64,000 bases of DNA from Rhinopomastus cyanomelas (taxonomy: Eukaryota > Chordata > Aves > Bucerotiformes > Rhinopomastidae), in the NCBI GenBank assembly GCA_013400115.1, contig VXBP01003590.1, positions 52,900 through 116,899 on the forward strand, written 5' to 3'. The position numbers and the translations under genes are program-made. The notes beneath the pieces were generated by a model. That model made no database searches. It was given only the letters and a program-made list of their open reading frames with translations, and was not told the DNA's origin. Shown in pieces: positions 1-11,172 of this stretch (positions within the stretch are counted from its first letter, which is position 1; every line of letters begins with the position of its first letter).

Positions 1-884
1 CTAAAGGATCCCCACCATGTTTCTAACTCGGTGTTTAGAACAGAAAAAGGGGAACAGGTATACTTTCTATTAAATCCTGCAGAGCAGGTCTTTGCTGCTG
101 CAGACAGTTCAGTGTCTTTGGTCTGTGCTTACCCTCTGTAGGGCTGACCTGTTGCTTACGTGGATTTCCCAACAGGTCTGTCTTGCTGTGTCACCTGCTT
201 TGAACTAAGCTTAATAGTGATTTGTACTTCTGCTGAGCAACCAACTGTTTGAGCACCATCACCAATACCTTGCCCATTGAGTCAGATAAAGATGGAGGGA
301 AAATACATGTGAGTAGAGGCAATACAACTGTGATCCTTTCTAGATCCTGACCCCTTTTACCAGTCCTGCAAACCACCTCCTCTGTATATGAAGAAATGCA
401 CCCTACAGGGTGCAATAGTCTTCCTATGGAGTGTAGTAGCCATTCTACAGGGAACATTGACTCCCTAGAGCCTAAAAGGTGGCAGGATATAGCAGACGTG
501 TGTCCAGCTCTACACAGAACTGTCAGGATGACAGACTTAACCTCTCTCTGTCCCTGAATACTCAAAGTAAGAAGATTGTAAGGCCTAGTCAGTGTTTGTA
601 AGTGCCTCAGACGATAGGTGCTATGAACAAGCAGATGTATGATAACATATGTTGTAAGAAGAACTAATAAACCATAACGTGTTAATTTAAATGTAGCAGA
701 CAGTCGTGCTTGATAGCCCTTACAGCTGCTTCTTCACAAGCACCCAGAAAATGACTTTTAAGTTAAAATCAGGCTAAAGAAGAAAAACACAGCCACTCAC
801 TTGTGGATACCAAGTCAGTAAATAGTGATTATTTCAAATGACTCACCAACAAGGACTTTGATAAAATCAGATGTTAAGAAATGG
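1..884. other. Unique intergenic or intronic sequence, no gene seen
   Basis: I see no transposon, RNA gene or convincing exon here. A minus-strand frame of 124 codons at 191-565 has no recognisable domain and no supporting splice structure, so I treat it as chance. Confidence 0.6.
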
Positions 885-963
885 TCTCTTGGAGAAATGA
901 TTCTCCAAGGGTTGGACTTGATGATTTTGGAGGTCCTTTCCAACTTTAATGATTCTGTGATTT
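885..963 (+). repeat. CR1 LINE, extreme 3' tail
   Basis: The plus strand carries the CR1 3' UTR phrase 'ttggacttgatgat', then 'aggtcctttccaac', and ends in a degenerate octamer (gattctgtgat). Only about 80 bp remain, which is typical of 5'-truncated CR1 copies. It begins in a perfect 8-bp inverted repeat (889-896 and 901-908) that looks coincidental. Confidence 0.8.
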
Positions 964-3900
964 CAAAAATCGTAACGCTCCTTTTGGAAACCTGGCTTTC
1001 ATTTGAGGGACTTCTACTGTCTTCATGTCCTATCAAAATATTGGGGACACTAGCAGCCACTGGCCACAAAACTAGAAGGATGGCCCGTTGTCCTAAAAAC
1101 TTTGCTGGCAGACAATGTGAGCCTCCAGGAAAGACCTTATATGAATTCAAGGTGAGAATCAGAGCCCTCCAAGCATTCACAAACATAGAGACTTCTATGT
1201 ATTTTAAATACTGGGTGAAAGTAACATATATGCAACGTGGGGTGAGTAGGCTCACATGTAACTGTAGATGCTCCTAGACCGGTTATGTGAGGATTGCGCT
1301 GAAGTAATACCGCTTCAGGAAGCAGAGATTTGCCTGTGGCCTGCGTTCAGGAGAGCAGTGATGTACAAGCAGAGCTTCAAGTGTTAGAGGATCCTGTGGA
1401 GAGCTCTGGGACCTCGCCGGTGCTTACAGAGGCATGTGCATGTGCTTAAAGACATTCTCAAATGGGAGTCAAGAGGCCAAGCCATTAATAAGACAAGAGT
1501 GCTCCCATTTAATGTTTTGCACATGCAAGCCAAACCCACCAAGAAGCTCTCCTGAAAGCAGAGCTACTGAAAGCAGAGAGCCACCTCTGCTTTGGCAGTG
1601 AGCTGCTGCACCTGAAGCAAGGGGGATGAAGCCAATCCAGCTCTGTATTTGAGCTTTTTTTATTTTTAATATCACATAAGAGCTGGTTTCTTTTACTTTT
1701 CCAAGGTGCTGCACCCCCTGCATTTCTCCTTCTGCTGCAGAAGTCACCCCCAGCCACATTCTGGTGGGTAAGGGCTCAGCATGGCAGTGGGCCAGCAGCT
1801 GAGTTTTTACCTGCGGTATAGGTATACATATCCCTAGTTATGGGTTGGGATAAGAGGCCTTTGGTAAAAGAACAAAATGAGCTCTTTCTCTCTCTCTGAC
1901 TCCAAATCTGTGTAAAAGAAAGAGAGTAAATAAAATTCCAGCAGCTACAAGCTGGTGACATTATACTGTCATAATCCAGAAATGAACATTGATTCTGAAG
2001 AAGTCGCTTCTTCAAACTTTAACGCAACAATTAAGCATTCCATTGTCATGGCTCAATTAAATGGTATGGCCTGAGAAAATTGGGGATTGTAAAGTGAGGA
2101 TGGAATGTGCTTTGATCCTCTTTCCAGGGTTATTGTTTCATTAATAAATGAACATGTCATTTGTCTCACCAGAGGGAGCTCCTGCCCTCCAGGCTTTTTC
2201 CCTTTTTTGTTCAGGTTTTATAAAGATGAATTTCCAGTGCTCTGAAATACCATGGATTAGTAGTTAAGCCTGACAGCACTTCGGGGAGTAGTGGGCTTAA
2301 AGTGCCTCACACAGGTCTCCAAAGCACTTGTTTACTAATAGAGGAAATCAGCGACCGTCTGCAGCTGCTGATATCGCATTACCATTTGGAAAGACAGTAG
2401 CTGAGATAACAAATCACACAGTTTTAATAATTACTCCTGCATTCCAGTTTTTTGTTTCCTGCGTAACTGCAAAGGCTGGATTTCTTCCAAATAAACAGAT
2501 AAAAACAGTATGGAACTTTTATCTTTTAATGATAATGACAACACATCATGTTTCACTAAAAGTTTCCTGCTGGATTTTTTTCTGATTTTCTAGAGTTTCA
2601 ATAAAATGTAATTATACTTTATAATTCCACTCTTTTAATCTTCACTTCAAAAACTATTCACGGTTAGCAAGTTTGCTAGGCACGGAGAGGGGGTGAGGAG
2701 CCGGAGCGGACTTCCCCTGCATCGGGCTGTTCATAAATTCTGTCGGGGGGTAAACCTGTCATTGAAACAGCACAAACTGAGCTGCTTTGCATTCAAATTA
2801 ATACCTAGTTTAATTTGAATATAAAATAGCTCAATTTATGCGGTTATTAAGAAAAAGTAACAGAACCATTTGGCAATGAATGGATGTTTAAGATAGGATA
2901 CACTCGCAACCTATTTCTTCACAGTTCTTGGGGTTGGGTGGGTTTTTTTCCTTCCTTTTTAATCCTTTGGATACTTTGGTATCAGGATCCTTTTGTATCG
3001 CCAGATAAGGCTTTAAAGCAAAGCAACAGCTATAAAACCCGAACGGTTAATATATACTCTGGGGTCAAAAAATTCCCATTATCCCAATACCACATTAGAC
3101 TTGGCGGGTTTTGTCTGAGTACATCTTCCCAACTCGGCCTTTTGCTATGCTCAGAGAAAAGCCAGAGACTCCATTAAAATACTTTTCGTGCTAAATAATT
3201 TTACGATCTTAGGAGAGCAGAGAAGAGTAGGGAGACAGAAACACCTTCCTCTTCCAACTCAAAATGTTCAGGCTCGGAGGTAAGGTAAACTTTTCTCACA
3301 GCTTGTAGTTTGCTTACCATCAGCCCATGTTCCACTGGGTGATTAAAGAAAGCTTTTTTAAAGCATTACTTCAGAATGATCTTAATTGGTGCAAGGTTGA
3401 GCCCTTTCTAGGAGGGGAGGGAAAAGGCTGAATAGCCTTTTCAAGTCACATGAAAGTTTCTAGGATGAATGTACGATAATTAGATTAATAAGTAGCTTAA
3501 TTTATCACAGCTAAGGATTTCAACAGACACACATTAGAGCAAGAAAAAAAAAGATTAGTGTGATTCCAGTTTGTAAAAAATTGTGCTGAAACTTGATTAA
3601 CCTTAAATACAAAGTGCCTTTCTTTTTGTGTGTAAATTCAGTAGTTAAGGGGGGAAAAAACACTAAAATAATCAGAAAAGTCCTGTTCCATTCCTTTGTG
3701 CTCGCTGGCTAATGAGAGATATCGGGGTTGTACAAAACAACTTTTCCCTGTGAGGTTATTCTTCCTAGAACATGGATTTAAATGAAATCTGCAATCCCTA
3801 CCACTGCTGCGGACCCTGAAGATCTGTGTGAGGCACGAGATAACACAGGCAGGGGTTAAGAGCATCTCTAGCAACAGCCATTTTAATTTTAAACTCAAAG

Positions 3901-5960
3901 GAAATGAAGCAGCAAGAAAAGAAGTAACACAAAGTCCTATTCACCTTAGTTCTGGTCAGGTAAAAGGAGTGACCTGAAACCTACGTGCAGGCAGAGTATG
4001 GAAAACAGCTGTAGCCAAAGCGAACATGGAGTGTGCGATTAGGGATGACAATTAACCATGCGATATTTGCACGACGTCGACAGCTCAGTGTTGTTTCGAC
4101 AGAGATCCCCACTGCCGATATGAACCTAAAATCAAATGTGGCAAAGGCAGCACCAGAGCAGCAACTACCATGATACAAAAATCCCCTCAATCGTTGATGA
4201 GAGATTCATCTAAAATAACGCCAGCCCTTCCAGCTTTCTCATGGCTGCTTCCTTCCAGGACAATCGCTTAACAGAGAGTGAAATCTGCTGTGCTTTTTGA
4301 TGTTGCCATCCACCGCCGAGGTTGCTTTCGGTGGTGTCATTATTTATCAGCGCTAACGTCAGATTTCATTAATCCAACTCCTTAACGCTTGTATCATGGC
4401 AGACAAAAAAATTCCCAGTGCTTTTTATTAAGGCGGCTGGCACCAACTGGGGCGAGCAAAGCCCACAGAAGGGTCTGGAGGACAGTGGTGTGTTTCCTGT
4501 CAACGCTCAACAACCATCGTCATTCTGAGGAGGCCTAATGCAAACCCAGCGGTGGCGAAATGCGAAGAGCTGGGCTTGTGACTCCCTGTCTCGAATCCCT
4601 CTTTGAAAGGGAACGTTAAGAGGGGGGAACGTTGGTTCATAGTCGGAGAAAGCCTCAAATGAAACTACTTGGAGCCTAAAAAAAAAAATAAAGTGAACTA
4701 ACATAAAAAACTTAATTAAATGAGAAAGGATGATGGTGTCTTTAATTTGATCTCACTCTTAGGAGATGACTAAGAGGGCTAATGAAAGAGAATGTAATTA
4801 TAGCCCAGATAGTTCCTATTGCACTTGCCGTAACGTTGGAAAGGTTAACTCTGGCAAAGAGAGATCATACAAATCAGAGTGGCTGAGGGCACTCATGCAT
4901 CGGCCTGTTTGATAAGATTGATAACTGTAACCAGTAGCTTAGAAGAATCGATTTCCACTGGCGGGGATCTCTCTGGATGCTCTCATCTTTTCTTCTGTTT
5001 ATATGAAAGTGAAGCTTTAAAGATGTTTTATCATCTAATGGCGAATGTGACACACAGTTACAAACAGAATCTGTTTTTAATCTCGGAATGGGAAACTTGA
5101 GCGGAGCAGTGATTTGCTTTAATTATGTATGTTGAACAAATTTGAAGAGATGAGACAAAACTTGTTTTTCAGCCCACTGAACCCAAGTGCTTGCCTGTAA
5201 TCTAAAATGGGTATCTAATTATTGTTTAACATTATTTATTTAGGAGGAGTTACGACCTCTAATTTGCCTTTAAATGATTCATTTAGTGTTTAAATAAAGC
5301 TCCTTTTATTTAATAATGTTTTCTTTAACCAGTCTTCACTAATGTCAATAAACTCTTTGTTTAACCTTCTTAAAGGAAACATTTTCTCAGCTCTGAGACA
5401 ATTATGAATTGCCAAAACTCATACAGAAAAATGAGTTAAGTAATTACCTAATATTATTTCAGTGTGCATAACAAGAGAGTATTCCACACCAATAACCAAT
5501 AACATAAGGCAGGAGAGAAGAAACAAGCTTTTCTAAATATCGAGCATTTTAAGCAGTCTGCCTCTTTGTGAGATGATAAGGCAGCACAGAAACACCCCAA
5601 AATACTAATAATTCAGCAAAAACCTAATCCATCTCTATTAGCATCCTCAAGTGGTGCTTGGTTCAGCTCCCTGAAGCCTGTGGTAAGTTTCAGAGCTGTG
5701 TGATGGCACTAATCTTGGCGACCAAGAGTTGCAAAGCTACTCTGGTATTGCTCCAAGCTCAGCTAGTACTAGACAACTTCTGTAGTGTCTTGCTTTTTGT
5801 CTGCTTTATGTAAGGGTGAAAGTCTGGGAGCAACGTGGTGGGACTCCAACTCCCACTTTGCTGGAGACTGAGGGGTCACCGAAGGGCACCAGCACTTCCC
5901 AACACATAAAAAACCCACAGTGGGTCTCTACCTGGCTCTCAGTTTCTCCTTCCTTGGCAC
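964..5960. other. AT-rich unique sequence, conserved-noncoding-like
   Basis: About 5 kb without a recognised transposon. Several stretches (roughly 2,300-2,650, 2,760-2,880 and 5,150-5,420) are AT-rich, dense in TAAT-core sites and free of simple repeats, as seen in deeply conserved vertebrate enhancers. That is an impression of composition only; conservation cannot be read from one sequence. The short frames here (60-97 codons) have no visible domains. Confidence 0.4.
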
Positions 5961-6001
5961 AGAAGATTTCCCCTTTCAACCCCTAATGTTCTATGATTCT
6001 G
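5961..6001 (+). repeat. CR1 LINE, 3' terminal fragment
   Basis: About 40 bp matching the end of CR1: a 'ccctttcaacccctaatg' phrase followed by the octamer 'ttctatgattctg'. No coding part is left. Confidence 0.65.
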
Positions 6002-9000
6002 TTTGTTTTCTGAAGCTTGAACATTATAATTTCACAATTGTTTCCCAGACATAATCTCTAATTCCTGGTACTTAGCTCTTTACAGTCCATACTCAGGATG
6101 AGACACCGGGACAGCAAACTTAGAGCTGACTTGGAAGGAGGAATATCCATGCCCTTTTCATAACCTATCCCCTGAAAACTCCCAGGTGTCTGAGACTACA
6201 CTTCAACAGATTCTGGCTGAACCCATCAATAAAACCTGGAGTCTCTTAACACTCGCCCACAAGCTGATCTCTGTGTGATGATCTGGGTCTAGAAAATGGA
6301 TGAGGAGGACCTCGGAGACCTCAAAACTCCTTTCCAAAACAGAGAAAAGTTGGGTCGAGCTGCCTGCATGACATCCTCTTGATGTTGGACCAGGACATGT
6401 GGAGTGTAGAAGATTTGGATTCTGCCTTCAGTTTTGCTCATGGTCCTCCACGTGGTCCTCTATTTCCGGGGAATACAGCTGCATCCACCTGTCCAGGTGT
6501 TCAAAGAGGAACAAGAGTCCAACAGCCCTCATGTGAAAGGTGAAAAAAAGGTCAGCGACCAATTAAATGTCTTTTAGTCTTCAGAGTACAACCAACCATG
6601 AACCCACATGTGATAGGAAGTAAATCATCTTCTCAGCTGAGCAACAGGTAACTGGGTAGATGTGTTTGTCCTCAGGCAGCTTGAGGATATGCCATTGCCC
6701 TCTGAACACTGTTTCCCTTCAGGCTGCTCCATGGACAGCTCATTAAGGGTCAAGAAGGGCCTGGTTAAAAACTTCTGTCCCACTTTGGATGGAGCATGGG
6801 CAAGTCCCTCAGGACTTGCTTGGCAATCAACAACATACAGAGCTGACCCACAGTTCCCGCTGGAGTGGCCCTAACGTGAGAAGGTGACAGTGCCTGCCTG
6901 GAATTTTCCCCAAGAAACATCCAAAAACCTCTGCTGTGACTGACAGAGGGCAAGTCCCTCTCTCAAATAGCGATAGGATGCATCCAACCACTGTTTCTTA
7001 GTGTTTAAAACCCATGGTATTGTGCTTTGTTTTAGTTTTTCAATCCCAGGGAGATCAGAATAAGGGGAAGGATTGCTTGCATCCACCGCTTCTTTACCCA
7101 GGACTTGCAAAACCTAATTAAAATAAAAACTGCTGGTTAGCAAAGAATTTATTTTGCTTTTTTCCCTCTGCTTGCTTTTAATCAACCCCGCAGAATTCCC
7201 CCTGCCCACATGGATAGGAATAGGTAATATTGTTTGATGTATGAATAAAATATCAGGTAGGAAGTGTCTTGTTTGCCTGTGTCTTCATTACCTCCTTCCT
7301 CATCCTGCTGAGCTACTCTATGATCTGTGTGTGTGTGGACCAGCGTGTTCTGCTCTCCTGGCCATTCACTGTTTGGTTTGGACTAGCTGCTACCAGCTGG
7401 AAGCCCTGGACATAGTTTATGACTGAAGTTGTTCAATGCTCTACAAACAATAAATAAAAAGACAATCCCTCCAGACTAAGTTCAGAGTTTGGCCAGATTT
7501 TGGTTTTCCCTGAGCATGTTTCCTCGCTGCAAGTTTTAAACCTAAAATAGGGAATAATTCAGGTGCTAAATCACCAGTTTTCTCCTTGTTTCCCTTTTGT
7601 AGTGAACTAAAATGACATTATGGAATTTTCTGTGGGTCCACAAGCTCGTTTTTATTGTGTTGGTTCAACTTCAACTTCTTTCTGAAGTGCAGAATTCAGA
7701 GCTGTTCTGAGGAGCAGCTGTTCTCCAGCAGCAGAAGATGAAAATTTGAAAGGAAATCTCAAAATTGAAGGTTTTTTGGAAAGACCCTGAGAGTTGCAAC
7801 CACTGTCTCTGGAAGAGGTGTGTAAGAATCCTTCTTTCAATTCCCTGGTTATTCTCTCCTTCTCTGGAGAGGACAGGTAATACCAGATTATCTTCCAGCA
7901 TCTCATTTCCACCTCACAAGAAAAACCTCAAAGCCAGAAAATATACTCTCTGCCAGCCTGTTTTTGTTTTGCTCTCGTGTTTATTTTCATCTTAACATTA
8001 ATTGCCCCAAGATGTCTGCTGGGTTTTATCAATTAGCCTTTGCAGTGGGAAAATATTTTAGTGCCTAATACAGCGTAATGATTTTTTCCCTATTTGCCAA
8101 GGGGGTTATTAATAAATGTCCCCACTGGGGTTACAACTCTGGTGCTCTGGTGTTTGCTTTAGGGGAAATGAGGGATTGGAGGAAAATCCTAACCAAACGG
8201 AGCTATAATTAGAGTGAAAGCGGCTGCAATTAGAACTATATGTTCAGGGACACCCACAGCACTTGGGGACAAACTTCCCCTTGACTGGGGCAGGGTGGCA
8301 GCTCTGCAAAAAAAAGTGAGAGAGAAGCTCCTGGGTTTCCTGCTATTCCAGGTGTGGCATCAAGGATTTCCACCGTCTGCTCAGCATATTTCTCCAAGCA
8401 GGAAGGGGTTTTTTTTTGCAGAGGAGCGCTGGCCCAGCAAAGCCAACAACAATCTCATCCAAGCCAGGATTTCACCCTGATATTTTGCTCTTGACTGTTT
8501 ATTTAGCCTAAGCCACTGCCAACCAGCACTGCTGGGCTCTCTGGTCAGCTACAGTCCTTCAAATGACACATTTTGTGGCACATCAGACATCCACACTATT
8601 TCCCTCTTGTACCCCAAAGTTGGATATGAAGCCTAGCAGATCATATTCTCCTCCCCACTGCTGCAACAGACTTTGTTTCTGGGATTAAAAGCAGACTCCA
8701 CTGTCCCTTTGGCTTTCCTGTTTCAAACCTGAATTCTCCATCACTGGGAAACGAAGCAGCTGATAGGGCTGTCCTAGCAAAATTCAACCCTCTCTACCAG
8801 ATATGGGGTTTTTGGAAAGCCAGACTGGAAGGAATTGTGCAGCCTGTCGAGAATTCAAGCTGAGGTAAAATACTAGGGCTTGGTTTGATCAATTAGCCCA
8901 GCAACACATGTAATAATAATCACTTCCATGCAAGGACACATACGGAATGAAAAACTGCAACAGATGTGCAGTTCTGCTTAATAGGGCTTTTAGCTTAATT

Positions 9001-9172
9001 CATCTTATTGCAGAGATGTGTAATTCTCATGCTTTGGCTTCTGAACAGCAGCTACTGATGTAACCTCTTTTCTTTCCCTGTTTGATTGGAGTTTTTTGAC
9101 AAAAAACAGAACAATTACTGTTATAGCACTATTAGCTTTGAGGATTTCTGTTTCACAGCAGAGCTCAGAAGT
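6002..9172. other. Unique sequence, nothing recognised
   Basis: Ordinary intergenic-looking sequence. Overlapping short frames on both strands near 7,650-8,000 and at 8,214-8,480 show no domains. No RNA gene or transposon is seen. Confidence 0.5.
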
Positions 9173-9503
9173 ATGTTTATAAATATGAAAAGGGCAGTGT
9201 CAGGACGATAGAGCCAGGTTCTGCTGAGCAGCATCAAATGATAGGACAAGGGGCAATGGGTATAAACTGGAACATAGGAGGTTCCACATCAATATGAGAA
9301 GAAACTTCTTCACAGTGAGGATGACAGAGCATTGGAACAGGCTGCCCAGGGGGGTTGTGGAGCCTCCTTCTCTGGATACATGTAAAACCCGCCTGGACAT
9401 GTTCCTGTGTGACTTGATCTAGGTGATCCTGCTGCGGCGGGGGGATTGCACTGGATAATCTTTTGACGTCTCTTCCAATCCCTAATGTTCTGTGATTCTG
9501 TAA
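9173..9503 (+). mobile_element. CR1 LINE 3' end (young-looking copy)
   Basis: A 5'-truncated CR1 in plus orientation. It preserves the last about 70 codons of the reverse-transcriptase protein almost open (conserved WNRLPRGVV, then a Leu/Phe-rich end and a stop near 9,420), followed by the 3' UTR and a terminal octamer (gttctgtgattctg). The translation of this stretch is nearly the same as that of the copy at 10,727-11,021, so both belong to one recent group. Its left boundary is placed where the match to the CR1 copy ending near 53,820 begins. Little stops inside the residual frame suggest a recent insertion, but the copy is far too short to be mobile. Confidence 0.92.
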
Positions 9504-10647
9504 CAGAATTTATTCTGAGAAAACCTATGTCCTTCGAAGTGTCTGTGGGGATTCTCATACTGGGGTCCTGGATAGGCATCCCACATAGCTCTTTGTGGGA
9601 AACAGTTTATGGCCAACATAATCTGACTCCTATGTTTGAGTGATGCCTCCCATCCCACCACACCTGCAGAAAGCAGACAGAAAGCAGCAATAAAATGCAA
9701 GAATGTGCCACACTTTTGTCCTACACCACCTACGCATGATATAGGTGGACCAGCAGAGGGCTGGATCCACAAGGAAGCAGATTTCCCTAAACAACCCAAA
9801 GGAAGCAACCTCATTCCCGCAGACTGTTGTGCACCAGAGACGCAACCTAAATGAGGATGGGGCTAATTAACCCTCTTCTCTGCTCTTTCTCCAGTACAAG
9901 ACCTCCTCCACATCCTAGATCTCTGTGTTTTGACCAGAAGAACATATCTGGTAGACATTGGTGACTACTGGTGTTCCAGTGTGAGCAAACAGAGATTAAA
10001 GGTAACCAGATAAAGATTCCAATGTTTATTTGTATTGCAAACAGTCTGGGAACCAAGCACAATGGCCAGGCTGGTACCACAAGAGAGAGCCTTGTCCTGC
10101 TGAGTGTCTACAGTAGCACATAGGACAGTAGGACTAGTTCAACGCCTACCCTATTTGGCTTCTAGCTAAGGAACAAGGAGCTGCAGACAGTGGAGAACTG
10201 AACTTGCAGGACAATAGCTCAGCACCTTTTGCTACAAACCAAATTTTCAGTCCTGAGGAAACCAAAGATGATGAACCTGTTGACTTTGGGAGGGCTTGGG
10301 CTCGGCTGGTGTCTGTTCCAATTCCTGCCCAGGTATTCGCCATCACTAAATATTTTCTTCAAAATCAGAAACTTTCTGAAGTGCCATCAAAATATCAATT
10401 CCAGAGACACAGGACCATTTGGTTTCATTTATTCCCTTCTTATCCTTGGAGGGGGGTTAATGAGGTGTCTCTCGGTGAATACCTTTAATGATGTGCACTA
10501 TTTGCACAGGGCATACAAAGCATATTGCAGACCCTTAATACACGAAGGAGGTTAAAATCTATTTTAAATGTTGTTTTAAAGGGATATGCATTACAGTAGG
10601 TGTATGTGTATATACACACTGTAGTACACAAATGTGTGTGTATTATG
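9504..10647. other. Unique sequence between two CR1 copies
   Basis: No transposon or gene recognised. Frames of 66-110 codons occur on both strands (for example 10,204-10,488 and 10,229-10,555 overlapping in different frames) without domains. A short alternating purine-pyrimidine run (tgtatgtgtatatacacac) lies near 10,600. Confidence 0.45.
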
Positions 10648-11172
10648 GAATCAGGGAATCACAGACTGGTATAGGTTGGACTTCAAAACTCATCCAGTCC
10701 AATTCACTGCAGTGAGCAGGGACATCACAGAACATTAGGGATTGTAAGGGACCTCAAAAGATCATCCGGTCCAAGCCCCCCACCACAGCAGGATCACCTA
10801 GATCAAGTCACACAGGAACATGTCCAGGCGGGTTTTACATGTATCCAGAGAAGGAGGCTCCACAACCCCCCTGGGCAGCCTGTTCCAATGCTCTGTCACC
10901 CTCACTGTGAAGAAGTTTCTTCTCATATTGATGTGGAACCTCCTATGCTCCAGCTTATACCCATTGCCCCTTGTCCTATCACTTGATGCCACTCAGCAGA
11001 GCCTGGCTCCATCCTCCTGACACATCCACAACCAGAACACATTGACTCAGAGCACCAAGGTGTAACCTGACCTTGAATTTTTACAGTTATATGGCTTCTC
11101 CTACCTCTCTGGGCAACCTGTGTCAGGGTCTCACCACCATGAAATATTTCTCCCTTCCGTCTAGCCTAATAT
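10648..11172 (-). mobile_element. Older CR1 copy, split by a nested CR1
   Basis: A minus-strand CR1 of an older-looking group. Its 3' tail lies at 10,648-10,726 and its more internal part at 11,027-11,172. The two halves join in register at 'gggacatc' / 'acatccacaacc', the usual order of the older CR1 3' region ('ctctgggcaacctgtg', then 'caccaccatgaaa'). The gap is filled by a younger CR1. The copy is diverged and truncated. Confidence 0.85.
10727..11021 (-). mobile_element. Young CR1 nested inside an older CR1
   Basis: A minus-strand CR1 of 295 bp, of the same group as the copy at 9,173-9,503. It holds the C-terminal coding end of the reverse transcriptase and the 3' UTR with 'tcacagaacattaggg' at its 3' end. 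It sits within the older CR1 and is flanked by a 5-bp direct repeat, ACATC, at 10,722-10,726 and 11,022-11,026, which I read as a target-site duplication. CR1 copies usually show short or no duplications, so such a clear case is useful for defining both ends of the element. Confidence 0.9.

Noticed and set aside
889..908. 8-bp inverted repeat as a regulatory hairpin
   Set aside because: It lies at the boundary of a degraded CR1 tail and is short enough to be coincidental.
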